Origin: Spirochaetia bacterium
GTDB taxonomy: Bacteria; Spirochaetota; Leptospiria; Turneriellales; JAOUOS01
NCBI GenBank assembly: GCA_029880265.1
Contig: JAOUOT010000012.1
Location: 28,125 to 92,124, forward strand
Direction: 5' to 3'
DNA: 64,000 nt
In this document: one piece after another, positions 43,342 to 52,789 of the stretch
Layout of the letters: every line of letters starts with the position of its first letter
Numbering within the stretch: the stretch's first letter is position 1
Program-made: the position numbers and the translations under genes
The notes under the pieces: model-generated
Database searches by the model: none
Told to the model about the DNA's origin: nothing
Seen by the model: the letters and a program-made list of their open reading frames with translations, nothing else

Positions 43342-44115
43342 TTAATTAATTTTCATAATATTACGGCTTCGGTATTCGCTTGGGCTTAGGCCCGTTATTT
43401 CAAGAAATGACTGGTTAAAAACCGACTTGCTGTGAAAACCCGAATCGTATACGATATTAATGATTTTTTCATGCGGATTTTCTTTCATCAGTTCAATGGC
43501 GGTTTCAATACGAATTTTTTTTATAAGCTGAGGGAACGAAATCTTAAGATGCTTGTTTAGCAATTCCTGCAGATGATAAGGTCTTATTCCAAGTTCTTTC
43601 GCGACATGCAAAACCCGCAAATCGTCTCTTAATACCAATTGCTTTTCGGTCAGCAAATAATAAAGACTTTGCGTAAGACCATCTACCTGAGCTTTTTCAA
43701 GATAAGTTTCTTTAGAATGGTTTATTGTCGTTTTTTCGGAATTTGAAAAATGTTTCAGAAGATTTTCAATTCTGGCCGTTAAAACTCTCGGACGCACCGG
43801 CTTTATGATATAATCAATGGCGCCTAGTTTAAATCCTGTTTCTTCGTTAAATTCATCGTTTAAGTTAGAAACAAAAACTACGGGGATATTTTTTGTTTGT
43901 TTGCCGGTTTTCAGTTTTTCAATAACCTCAAAACCGTCCATTTCGGGCATTGATATATCAAGAAGAATTAAATCTGGCTTTTCTGAGGCGGCCATTTTTA
44001 ACCCGCCTGCGCCCTCTGTCACTGTTATTACTTCATAATTATTTTCAAGAATCTCACGAAGTATATGAAGACTGAACTTGTCGTCGTCAATACATAATAT
44101 TTTTTTCAAGGCCAT
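43342..44115 (-). CDS. response regulator with AraC-type DNA-binding domain
   Basis: 257 aa. The N-terminal receiver has phosphoacceptor D53 in LILLDISMPEMDG, an acidic DDD near residue 10 and the conserved VFVSN and KPV positions. The C-terminal AraC double-HTH (about 160-255) contains VAKELGIRPYHLQELLNKH and FHSKSVFNQSFLEITGLSPSEYRS. It lies 278 nt upstream of kinase 1 in the same orientation, so the two probably form a two-component system. The same HTH type recurs at 50039 and 58050. Confidence 0.9.
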   Translation of the reverse strand: MALKKILCIDDDKFSLHILREILENNYEVITVTEGAGGLKMAASEKPDLILLDISMPEMDGFEVIEKLKTGKQTKNIPVVFVSNLNDEFNEETGFKLGAIDYIIKPVRPRVLTARIENLLKHFSNSEKTTINHSKETYLEKAQVDGLTQSLYYLLTEKQLVLRDDLRVLHVAKELGIRPYHLQELLNKHLKISFPQLIKKIRIETAIELMKENPHEKIINIVYDSGFHSKSVFNQSFLEITGLSPSEYRSRNIMKIN

Positions 44116-44351
44116 ATTTATTTTATTCAGTTAAGGCATAGCTTTCTAACATAGAAAACCAGATTTAGCCGCCTTTTTTCTTTTGAAAAGCAAAAGATTT
44201 AAGACTCTTTTTCAACAATACATCAATACCGCACATTACATAAAAAAAACGGCGCGATGAAATATATTGTCAAGTATTATTTACTCGTTTCAGGTCATTT
44301 AAATGGTTTATTTTCTTTACGACTTGTCAATATTACTATAAAGTACGCAAG

Positions 44352-44365
44352 TTAACCTAGGTTAA
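44352..44365. promoter_or_regulatory. perfect 14-bp palindrome before the hybrid kinase gene
   Basis: TTAACCTAGGTTAA ends 8 nt before the ATG at 44374. It sits where a Shine-Dalgarno or a repressor site would be, and none of the former is visible. A bound regulator here could block transcription or a short mRNA structure could affect initiation. Confidence 0.4.
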
Positions 44366-44373
44366 GAAATATA

Positions 44374-46734
44374 ATGCTGTTAAAAATAATATCCATATTT
44401 CTATTATCGTTTATTTCTTTTGCCTCTCTTTCTGCCGCTGAATTTATCAACATTTCTGACAATAATAAAAAGATAGATCTGACTAATATAATCGGTTATT
44501 ACCTGCAAAAGAAAGGGAAGCCGTCGCCTTTTGAAAAACCTGTTGAATTTACAGATTCTTCAATTCTTCGAAAATTAAATTCTACTCAAAGCGAAAATCT
44601 TTGGGTCTCTTTCAAGCTTAATAATATTGAACCGCAAGTTTTAAATCGGTTACTAAGCTGGACATATACCCGAAAAAGTATAACTCTCTGGAGGTTAAAC
44701 GGTTCAAAAAAAGAAAAACTTGACCATCGCGTTTATCGGTGGTTAGAACCGTATCCGGGCGCGCCTCACTTTCTCGATCACTTTTCTTTCGCGGTTAACC
44801 CCGGCGAAAATGATTTTCTTATGCGCATTGAAGCTATAGATGCCGGTCATCTCTTTATTACTTTATGGGAAGAGACGGCGTTAAATGAACGCACGGTTCA
44901 AGACAATTCTGTGTTCGCCTTTCTTATTGGAATTTTGTTTATAATGATTTTTTACAATCTGGCTCTTTATTTTTCATTTAAAGATATTTATTATCTTTAT
45001 TTCGCGGGCTATATTTTAACGGGAATCATAGGGTTTCCTTTTCGCGATCATTTCTACCAAGCATGGTTAAACTTAAATTTGAGCGGTTATGAATATGAAT
45101 TACTTATTTTTCGAAGCATACTTGCTTTGTCATTTATTTTCATGATAAAGTATATTTACTCTTTTTTAAAAATAAATAACAATAACCCGATTTATAAATA
45201 TTTAAAAATATTTTTCTATCTTTTTTCGGTTGTTTTAGCCATTAGCCCATTTTTTGCTTCTCCGATTTTATATAATATATCTATCTTGCTTTGCGCCGGA
45301 AGTATTTTTGGCATACTTGTTCGACACACGCTTTTACCTGAAGCAAAAAATTCCGCGTTTTGGCTTCTTGTCTCATTTGGTCTTTTTAATATTGGCAGCA
45401 TCTTAGAAATGTTAAGGGTAACGGGAGTACTTGGCGATTTTTATCGTTATTTTATGGCAAGCAGCGTGGTTACGCAAATAATTATTCTGTCATTTTTTAT
45501 GTCGGCCCGCATTAACAGACTGCGAAAAGAAAAAGATGAAACTCAAAAAATTATGCTGAAAAACTCAGAGCAATACGCGGCAAATCTTGAAAAACAGGTA
45601 GCCGAAAGAACAAAAGAATTAAAACGACAAACTGCCGAGCTGACTCTTGCCAATGAAACAAAAAAGAAGTTTTTTTCAATTCTCGCCCATGATCTCAGGG
45701 CGCCTATAGGCAGTCTTTCTGTCTATTTTAATGAAATTTTAGAAAAAAATAAAGTTATTGAAGATAAACTCTTAGACATGATACGCCACTCTACAAAAAA
45801 TATTTATAATTTACTTGAAGATCTTCTTTCATGGTCGCGAAACCAGCAGGGAGATATCAAATTTCAACCTGAGTCGGTAAATATCAAAAAATCGATAAAT
45901 AAGATATTAGAATTATACATGCCCCAGACTGAAACAAAGAAAATTAAATTTAAATCTACAATTTCACCTGATCTATGGGTTCATGCCGATATTGATATGC
46001 TTAAAACTATTATGCGAAATTTAATAAACAATGCCGTAAAATTTACCGAAAAAGACGGCGAGATATCAATTGACGCGAAGAGAAAAAATAAAGTTATTGA
46101 AATTTCTGTCAGCGATACAGGCATCGGAATAAGCCCTGAAAATATTTCAAAAATATTTAAGCTCGATTCTATTAACCGGCGTCCCTCTGAACATAGCGGC
46201 GAAGGAACCGGTTTAGGTCTTATTTTATGCAAAGATTTTGTTGAAAAACATAGGGGTAAAATAAGCGTAAAAAGCCGTCTTAAAGAGGGAACGCGATTTT
46301 CATTTACTCTGCCCGCCGCAACCGATGGCGCTATTCAATCGGCAGAGGCTTTAGACTCGGCACAATTCATTACGGGACAAAAGATTCTTCTTGTAGAAGA
46401 CGATAAACTTCATCTTGAAACAAGCGCGAGAATTTTAACCTCTTTAGATTGTTACATTGACCATGCCGAAAGCGGCGAAGAAGCGCTTAATTTAACAAGA
46501 AAAAATCAGTATATCTTTATTTTTATGGATATTGATTTGCCGTTTATGAGCGGTATTGAAGCGGCTGAAAAAATTCGCTTACAGACAAAAGTTACGCCCT
46601 TTATTATTGCCCTTACCTCGTATTCTAAAAAAGAACTTTCTGAATTATCGCATTCCGCGCGATTTGACGGTTACCTGAAAAAACCTTTTTCGCGCGAAGA
46701 GCTTATCTCTGTATTTGCCGCTTTTAACAGGTAA
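44374..46734 (+). CDS. 7TMR-DISM hybrid sensor histidine kinase with receiver
   Basis: 786 aa. It has a signal peptide, a classical 7TMR-DISMED2-like extracellular domain (about 25-165) containing ENLWVSFKLNN, and a seven-helix block (about 180-380). A coiled coil (LEKQVAERTKELKRQ) follows, then HisKA with H439 in ILAHDLRAPIG, and an ATPase with NLINNAVKFT, DTGIGIS and GEGTGLGLIL. The C-terminal receiver has D719 in IFIFMDIDLP. A downstream phosphotransfer partner is not adjacent. Its sensor differs from that of the other three kinases in the island. Confidence 0.9.
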   Translation: MLLKIISIFLLSFISFASLSAAEFINISDNNKKIDLTNIIGYYLQKKGKPSPFEKPVEFTDSSILRKLNSTQSENLWVSFKLNNIEPQVLNRLLSWTYTRKSITLWRLNGSKKEKLDHRVYRWLEPYPGAPHFLDHFSFAVNPGENDFLMRIEAIDAGHLFITLWEETALNERTVQDNSVFAFLIGILFIMIFYNLALYFSFKDIYYLYFAGYILTGIIGFPFRDHFYQAWLNLNLSGYEYELLIFRSILALSFIFMIKYIYSFLKINNNNPIYKYLKIFFYLFSVVLAISPFFASPILYNISILLCAGSIFGILVRHTLLPEAKNSAFWLLVSFGLFNIGSILEMLRVTGVLGDFYRYFMASSVVTQIIILSFFMSARINRLRKEKDETQKIMLKNSEQYAANLEKQVAERTKELKRQTAELTLANETKKKFFSILAHDLRAPIGSLSVYFNEILEKNKVIEDKLLDMIRHSTKNIYNLLEDLLSWSRNQQGDIKFQPESVNIKKSINKILELYMPQTETKKIKFKSTISPDLWVHADIDMLKTIMRNLINNAVKFTEKDGEISIDAKRKNKVIEISVSDTGIGISPENISKIFKLDSINRRPSEHSGEGTGLGLILCKDFVEKHRGKISVKSRLKEGTRFSFTLPAATDGAIQSAEALDSAQFITGQKILLVEDDKLHLETSARILTSLDCYIDHAESGEEALNLTRKNQYIFIFMDIDLPFMSGIEAAEKIRLQTKVTPFIIALTSYSKKELSELSHSARFDGYLKKPFSREELISVFAAFNR

Positions 46735-46861
46735 ACTGAAGACAAACGCAAGTTTTTTTGCCGACAATACATGTGAAGAATGTTGAAATATAACGTCTAA
46801 AACGCCAAACGCTAAAAGGAAAACGGGGGAATTCAAAGCATTTGCGGCGATGAACTAAAAC

Positions 46862-49567
46862 TTAATTATAAGGTAGATGTATAGAGAGAGTCGTACCTTC
46901 TTCTTCAGAAGTGGCAAATGTAATATCTCCGCCGTGCACTCTAGCAATAAGCCTTGCGCTGTAGGTACCCAGGCCGGTGCCTTTTTTCTTGCCGCTAGTA
47001 GCAAATTTGTCAAAAAACCGGTTTTGAATTTCTTTGGGAATAACCCCCGCGTTATGCATTTGAATCTCATAATATTTTGCTTTGGAATTTATACTTATGT
47101 TAATTTCAGATTTTTCAGACGAGGCCTGAATTGCGTTATCAAGCAAGTTTGAGAATAAAATTTTTATATATATTTTTTCTGCGTTAATCTCAAGGTAGTT
47201 GTATCCATTTATTATTTTATAGTCTTGTTTTATATTTAATTTAAGTTTTTTTTCATTAAGTTTTTTTTCGAATTCTTTTTCTATTTCATGAAACATTGAA
47301 ACTATGTTGAAATTAGACGGATTTAATTTATAGGTTCCTTCTTCCATTTTGAAAATGGCCATATAATTATTGACCATCGCCGCTAAATTAGAGGCGTTTT
47401 CATTGATTAGAAATAAAAATTCTCTGTTTTTTTCGGTCAGATTCTGAGTTTCTAACATTAAATCTGACAAGCCAATAATACCTGAAAGAGCGTTTTTCAT
47501 ATCATGTCGCATGATTAATTCAGTATCATTTTTTAATTTTTCAACTCGCTTTAATTCGCTTATATCTTCTTTAACGGCAATATAGTGGGTGATGCTTTTT
47601 CCGCTTTTTACCGCAGAGATGTTGGCTCTTTCCCAGAAAAAATCTCCATTTTTCTTTTTATTATAAATTTCACCGCTCCAGATATTGCCTGATTTAAGGG
47701 TTTCCCAGATATTTTGATAAAAAGAATCGTCATGTTTGCCAGATTTTAAAACCCGCGGATTTTGCCCCAGAGCCTCTTTCATTGCATACCCTGTAATTTC
47801 AGAAAATTTAGGGTTTGTATATTCAATATCTCCGTATTTATCTGTAATAACAATAGAGACCGGCGAATGCTCAACGGCTTGTTTTAGTTTATTTAGTTCA
47901 GTATTCTGTTTGATTTTCATCTCATTGTTTCTTCCCATAATCAGAATAGCTGGTTTTTTATTATAATAAATTCTCATAATATTCATCTCAAGATAGACCA
48001 TTTTTCCGTTTTTTAAGATAAAACGGTTATCGGTCAGAACGATTTTTTTTCGCAGTTTACTGAAGCGTTCAAACTGTTTAAGCAGCGCTTTGCGAAGCAT
48101 CGGATGAAATACTTCTGCTATTGATTTATCAATAAAATCTGAAGGAGATTCTGCGCCTAAAATTTCTGCGCAGGCAGGGTTGACAAAAACAAATTTCCCC
48201 TGTGAAACAACCGCGATACTGTCGGGAGAAAGTTCAATAAGCGCCCTGTATCGGGCCTCGCTTTCTGATAACTGCCTCGTTTTTTCTTTTACCTGTTTTT
48301 CAAGAGATTCAACAAAACTTTCTTTTACAGCATTTAGCTCGCGCATATTTTTCAGCAGAGCTGTTCCGAATCGTCTGATACTGTTTCCTGTTTGAATAAG
48401 CATGAAAACAAATAAACCATAGTGATTATAAAAAAATGTGTTGATAATTTTTTCATGATGAAGAATATCGTTCGCTATAGTATAAAACAAAAAAATAAAA
48501 CCCGTAAGAAGCGGCATGGCTTCGTCTCTTCTTGTTTTGAGATTCTTTATAATTACATAAAAACACCAGATACATCCAATAAATATCAGAATTTCCATCA
48601 GCGGAAAAGCCGAAGTAAAATAATAAGTAGGCAGAAATAAGACGCTCAGGGCGCAGATTAAAAAGGGCCATAAGATAATATTAAATATTTTCTTATTAGC
48701 ATACTCATGAAAAACTGATTTTACATACAACAAGAAAGATGAAAAAACAAGATAAATTGATAAGTATATCATTTTAACGGCAATATGCCAGTTAAAATCT
48801 GGGAATATTTGGAACATGATTCTTTCATTGGTCATCAGAGCGCGAAATATAAACATGATCGAAAAAATTGAAAAATAAAGAGGCGCCTTGTCTTTTTTAA
48901 AGTAAAAAAACATAAAAATACTAAAAACGGCTATAACAAGCAGGCTGCCCGCGATAGAAATATCCCTTAAGATATTTATTTGCTGATGTTTTTGCAGTTC
49001 TTTGAGATTGCCTATCCTGGGAGACATCCAGAGACCGCCTTTATAATGGGCAAAGTTGGCTACTTCAATGATTATTTCGTTTTTTTCTTTAATATTTTTC
49101 AACTCAACAACAGTCGGCAGAGTGGCGGGTTTATACGTTTCTTTTGCATTACTGACGATACCGTTTGTTAAAATTTTTTCATTATTAAACCAGAGACTAA
49201 ACGAGGTAGAGGCATCGAACATTTTTATTCCGAGAGACGACGCATTAACGGGAAGCGCGATATTTATTTTGTATGCAGCATAGCCTAGACCGTTTATTTT
49301 TTCGCCGTTTTGAACGCTACCATTCCATGGCAATGGCACATGCAGATGTGAAGCGGTCTCTTTTGAAAGTTCGTCGCCTTTTGAATAGAGTTTTTTCCAG
49401 AAGAATTGCCAGTCTCCCTTAAGTTCAATTTCGCCGTCAGAATTAAAATCCCAGTTCGATAAATCGATAAAACCGTTTTTTACTACCGGATATTCTTTAT
49501 TGTAAAAACAGTTCAGCCCGGTAAAAACCGTTATCATAAAATAGATCAGTTTAATTTGACGTCTCAT
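46862..49567 (-). CDS. 7TMR-DISM/PAS/PAS sensor histidine kinase (paralogue 2)
   Basis: 901 aa with the same order and length as paralogue 1: jelly-roll sensor (DLSNWDFNSDGEIELKGDW), seven helices, coiled coil, two PAS domains, H688 in IMRHDMKNALSG and an ATPase. The two proteins are closely similar throughout, and the 3' ATPase DNA is nearly identical. In the helix after H688 it differs from paralogue 1. No receiver gene lies beside it; its partner may be the REC-AraC or REC-GGDEF protein of the island. Confidence 0.88.
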   Translation of the reverse strand: MRRQIKLIYFMITVFTGLNCFYNKEYPVVKNGFIDLSNWDFNSDGEIELKGDWQFFWKKLYSKGDELSKETASHLHVPLPWNGSVQNGEKINGLGYAAYKINIALPVNASSLGIKMFDASTSFSLWFNNEKILTNGIVSNAKETYKPATLPTVVELKNIKEKNEIIIEVANFAHYKGGLWMSPRIGNLKELQKHQQINILRDISIAGSLLVIAVFSIFMFFYFKKDKAPLYFSIFSIMFIFRALMTNERIMFQIFPDFNWHIAVKMIYLSIYLVFSSFLLYVKSVFHEYANKKIFNIILWPFLICALSVLFLPTYYFTSAFPLMEILIFIGCIWCFYVIIKNLKTRRDEAMPLLTGFIFLFYTIANDILHHEKIINTFFYNHYGLFVFMLIQTGNSIRRFGTALLKNMRELNAVKESFVESLEKQVKEKTRQLSESEARYRALIELSPDSIAVVSQGKFVFVNPACAEILGAESPSDFIDKSIAEVFHPMLRKALLKQFERFSKLRKKIVLTDNRFILKNGKMVYLEMNIMRIYYNKKPAILIMGRNNEMKIKQNTELNKLKQAVEHSPVSIVITDKYGDIEYTNPKFSEITGYAMKEALGQNPRVLKSGKHDDSFYQNIWETLKSGNIWSGEIYNKKKNGDFFWERANISAVKSGKSITHYIAVKEDISELKRVEKLKNDTELIMRHDMKNALSGIIGLSDLMLETQNLTEKNREFLFLINENASNLAAMVNNYMAIFKMEEGTYKLNPSNFNIVSMFHEIEKEFEKKLNEKKLKLNIKQDYKIINGYNYLEINAEKIYIKILFSNLLDNAIQASSEKSEINISINSKAKYYEIQMHNAGVIPKEIQNRFFDKFATSGKKKGTGLGTYSARLIARVHGGDITFATSEEEGTTLSIHLPYN

Positions 49568-50038
49568 TTTCAGTTGTTTTTTAAATTAACCCGCGCCGCC
49601 GTTTTTTATATTTCTTATTTTTATAAGTTCTGCGAAAATACGCCCTGATACTTTTTCAGAACGTAAATTTCATGTAATGCCCCATATTTGCCGAATTTTG
49701 CTTCAAAATCTCTCGAATTTTACAAAAAATGCCGGCGCCTCCTGTACAGGTTTAAGTAATCTCATAAATTATATTTGAGTATATAAGAGAATTAACCGGT
49801 TTAGTATATTCCAAAAATAGTTAATATAAAAATTAAACATTATCAATCTCTTAAATATCAATATCGTTATATTTGATTGTTATATTCATTTACAACAGGA
49901 ACTAATTATATACCTGAGAAAATATATCATATATTTTTGATTTGTCGACCTGACTTTAAAGTTAAAACCCGTTTTTTTGGCCGCTATAACATATTTTTTA
50001 CGCTTTACGGCGGAACCTGAATTTCAAAGCACACATTC
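49568..50038. other. long AT-rich intergenic region between divergent signalling genes
   Basis: 471 nt between kinase 2 and the DISM-AraC gene. No open frame can be supported. It holds GGTTTAGTATA (49798-49808) and TTTGTCGACCTG (49941-49952), both also found upstream of kinase 1, plus an ACTTTAAAGT palindrome near 49953. It probably contains promoters for both genes. Confidence 0.55.
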
Positions 50039-51625
50039 ATGATTAGAATATCTCTATATTCTTCTTATTTTATAGTTATACTCTTTTTTCTTCAAGCTCC
50101 CGCGTTTTCTCAAAACTTATATTATAATAAAGACTATAAAGTTTCATATCTTAAAGACGAAACCATCGGTCATAATTTTCAATCAATTAAAGAAGAAAAA
50201 AACAACTGGAAAAGCCTTCCAGATAATACTCTAAATATAGGGTATATTCCCGAGGGCGCGTGGTTAAAGCTTGAAATAAATAATGAAACCCGTATGAATG
50301 AAGACCTTTATTTCTCTTTTCTGATGCCTTTTTTTGATTATGCCGCGCTTGAGGCGCCAGATTCAAAAGATAATTCAAAAATACTTATCAAAGAAACAGG
50401 CGATACCATTCAACACCATAAATGGGATTTTGACTCGCCATACCCTGTTTTAAAGATCAATTCTGCCTTTCAAAAAATATTTTATATAAAAATAAATTTC
50501 GCGGGCCTGGTCAACTTTCCCGCCGTTCTTGAGACAGAATCAGGACTTCAACACAGGGTTTATAAAACTGAAATTGTAGAGGTTGTTTACGCGTCATTTC
50601 TTTTTATAATTATTTTCTATGCTCTGGTTTTATTCTGGCGCACAAAAGATATGCTGTATCTTTTTTATCTGGCCTACGCGATATGCGTTTTTGCAAGCAG
50701 TTTTATTTCGCTTGGCTCGGGGTACCGCGTTTTATGGCCCAACTATCCGTCTGTGCAAAACAAAGCTCAAATGGTTGTCTTTATGCTATCGGTTTTTTTC
50801 GCGGTAAATTTCGCGTATCGGTTTTTGCGTGTAAAGTTTTTCTTAAATAAAATATCTTACCTGTACCGATTTTTAAGCGCCGCTTTTATTTTCTTAATCA
50901 TTTTAAAATTAATAACGGCGCATAATGCTTCATGGCAAAAACCTATTTTTTTAACAAGCGGTTCTTTGTATCTTGTATTTAGTATTCTGGTTTTATCAAA
51001 TGCCGTAATTATTTATAAAAAAGGTTACAGACCCGCTCTGTTTTATTTATGCGCGTGGGGTCTGGTGATTTTTGCCTACATATTGAACATGCTTTATTTT
51101 ATGAGTATACTTCCTTATCATTTTATGATTGTTTATCTGGGAGTTTTTCTTTTGCCTCTCGATTTTATTGTTTTTTCTATTGCTCTTTTAAGTAAATACA
51201 ATATAGAATTAAAAATAGAAAATTATTTTCCAATCAAAGAACCAGAGTCAACTTCATATAAAAGATCATACATTCAGAATATAGAGATTGAGGACATTTT
51301 AAATTCATTAAAACATTTAATGGAAGAAAAGAAAATATATAAAGACGACCCTGAACTTAATATAAAAAAACTTGCGCGAATGTTGAAAATAAAATCTCAC
51401 CAGCTTACTGAAATATTAAACCAGATAATGGGCACAAACTTCGCGACATTTCTTAAAAAATATAAAATCGAAGAGGCCAAAGAACTTCTATCGCAAAATA
51501 GCGAGAGCAGAATTATTGATATCGCTTTTGAATCGGGATTCCAGTCAAAATCGGCCTTTAATAACGCCTTTAAACAAATTACAGGAATGGCGCCTTCAGA
51601 GTATCTGAAAAATTATATTTCTTAA
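50039..51625 (+). CDS. 7TMR-DISM receptor fused to an AraC-type DNA-binding domain
   Basis: 528 aa. It has a signal peptide, a DISMED2-like extracytoplasmic domain (about 25-175) with GAWLKLEINNETR, and seven or eight transmembrane segments (about 183-390). A short cytoplasmic linker leads directly to an AraC double-HTH (about 425-528) with IKKLARMLKIKSHQLTEILN and FQSKSAFNNAFKQITGMAPSEYL. There is no kinase or receiver. It is a one-component, membrane-bound transcription factor: ligand binding outside should directly alter DNA binding inside. Confidence 0.88.
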   Translation: MIRISLYSSYFIVILFFLQAPAFSQNLYYNKDYKVSYLKDETIGHNFQSIKEEKNNWKSLPDNTLNIGYIPEGAWLKLEINNETRMNEDLYFSFLMPFFDYAALEAPDSKDNSKILIKETGDTIQHHKWDFDSPYPVLKINSAFQKIFYIKINFAGLVNFPAVLETESGLQHRVYKTEIVEVVYASFLFIIIFYALVLFWRTKDMLYLFYLAYAICVFASSFISLGSGYRVLWPNYPSVQNKAQMVVFMLSVFFAVNFAYRFLRVKFFLNKISYLYRFLSAAFIFLIILKLITAHNASWQKPIFLTSGSLYLVFSILVLSNAVIIYKKGYRPALFYLCAWGLVIFAYILNMLYFMSILPYHFMIVYLGVFLLPLDFIVFSIALLSKYNIELKIENYFPIKEPESTSYKRSYIQNIEIEDILNSLKHLMEEKKIYKDDPELNIKKLARMLKIKSHQLTEILNQIMGTNFATFLKKYKIEEAKELLSQNSESRIIDIAFESGFQSKSAFNNAFKQITGMAPSEYLKNYIS

Positions 51626-51667
51626 TGAATACTTTTTAGAACTATTGAAAAATTTCACAATATAAAC

Positions 51668-52576
51668 TTAATTTGTCTCTATCTTATTGCGGCCGTTCTT
51701 TTTAGCTTTATACAAAGCTTTGTCGGCGTTATTAAATAATGTTTTAATCTTATCAGATGTATTTGGAACTATACTGGAAACTCCCCCGCTTATAGTTACG
51801 AATTTTTCTTTTTCACATGTTTGATGCGGTATTTTTAAGCTTTCTATCGATTTTCTAATTTTTTCAGCTATCTCTATCGTTTCATGCAGGGTTTTATTGG
51901 TCAAAATTGCGGCAAATTCTTCTCCGCCATATCGGGCCACAAACATATCTTTATAATTTTTCGCGCAGCCGCTCAATTCATCAGCTATGTTTTTTAAGCA
52001 TTCGTCTCCTTTACTATGTCCGTATGAGTCGTTAAACTTTTTAAAACAATCAACATCTAATAATACTAAAGAAACAGATGTTTCATTTTTCTGCGCATAT
52101 TGCCATTGGTTATCGATATACTCGTTAAATCTTCTGCGGTTTGCCAATTCGGTAAGCGAATCGATATACGAATCTCTTTGCAATACGTCTCTGTGTTTTT
52201 TTAATTCAAGATGATTGCGAACTCTGGCTCTTAATATTGAGGGGCGAATAGGTTTATGAATATAATCAATGGCCCCTAAAGCCAGTCCCTTTTCTTCGTC
52301 ATCTTCTTCATTCATAGATGTGACAAAGATAACAGGAATATCAGAAAGCTCATGATCATTTTTAATATATTCGCATGTTTCATATCCATTCATTTCAGGC
52401 ATATCAATATCAAGAAGTATTAAATCGGGTTTTTTTTCTCTTACAGATTGAAGCGCGGCGACTCCGTTTTGCGCCGTAAAAATATTATATTCAGACGAGA
52501 GAATTTCTGTCATTATTTGTAGATTTAAAGGCGTATCGTCTACAATAAGTATATGGTTTCTTTGAGATTTGCTCAT
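51668..52576 (-). CDS. response regulator diguanylate cyclase (REC-GGDEF)
   Basis: 302 aa from the ATG at 52576, with AGG upstream; the frame is open 17 codons further. The receiver has D56 in LILLDIDMPEMNG. The GGDEF domain has VLLDVDCFKKFNDSYGH and the active-site YGGEEF, so it should make c-di-GMP from GTP when phosphorylated. The RxxD inhibitory site normally just before the active loop is not present (YKDM in that position). It lies between the DISM-AraC gene and kinase 3 and may be controlled by the latter. Confidence 0.92.
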   Translation of the reverse strand: MSKSQRNHILIVDDTPLNLQIMTEILSSEYNIFTAQNGVAALQSVREKKPDLILLDIDMPEMNGYETCEYIKNDHELSDIPVIFVTSMNEEDDEEKGLALGAIDYIHKPIRPSILRARVRNHLELKKHRDVLQRDSYIDSLTELANRRRFNEYIDNQWQYAQKNETSVSLVLLDVDCFKKFNDSYGHSKGDECLKNIADELSGCAKNYKDMFVARYGGEEFAAILTNKTLHETIEIAEKIRKSIESLKIPHQTCEKEKFVTISGGVSSIVPNTSDKIKTLFNNADKALYKAKKNGRNKIETN

Positions 52577-52789
52577 AATATTTTTACCTATATATTGCCG
52601 CAATATATAGGAATTTATTTTAGACAATATTTATTTATTTTTCATGACAGCAATCTTATTATTTATGTCTGTGATCTTGCCGTCTCATTCAGTATCGACT
52701 AGATATGAGAGCGAGTTCTAGACGGCCTTTAAAGGCTATTTATGAAATTCGTATTAAAAAATATTATCCCCTGAGGCTGAATAAAAAAC

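Noticed and set aside
46855..47070. Out-of-frame small ORF in the kinase 3' ends (also 40363-40566 and 52729-52941)
   Set aside because: The same shadow frame appears in all three paralogues because the DNA is homologous; it does not follow codon bias of real genes here.
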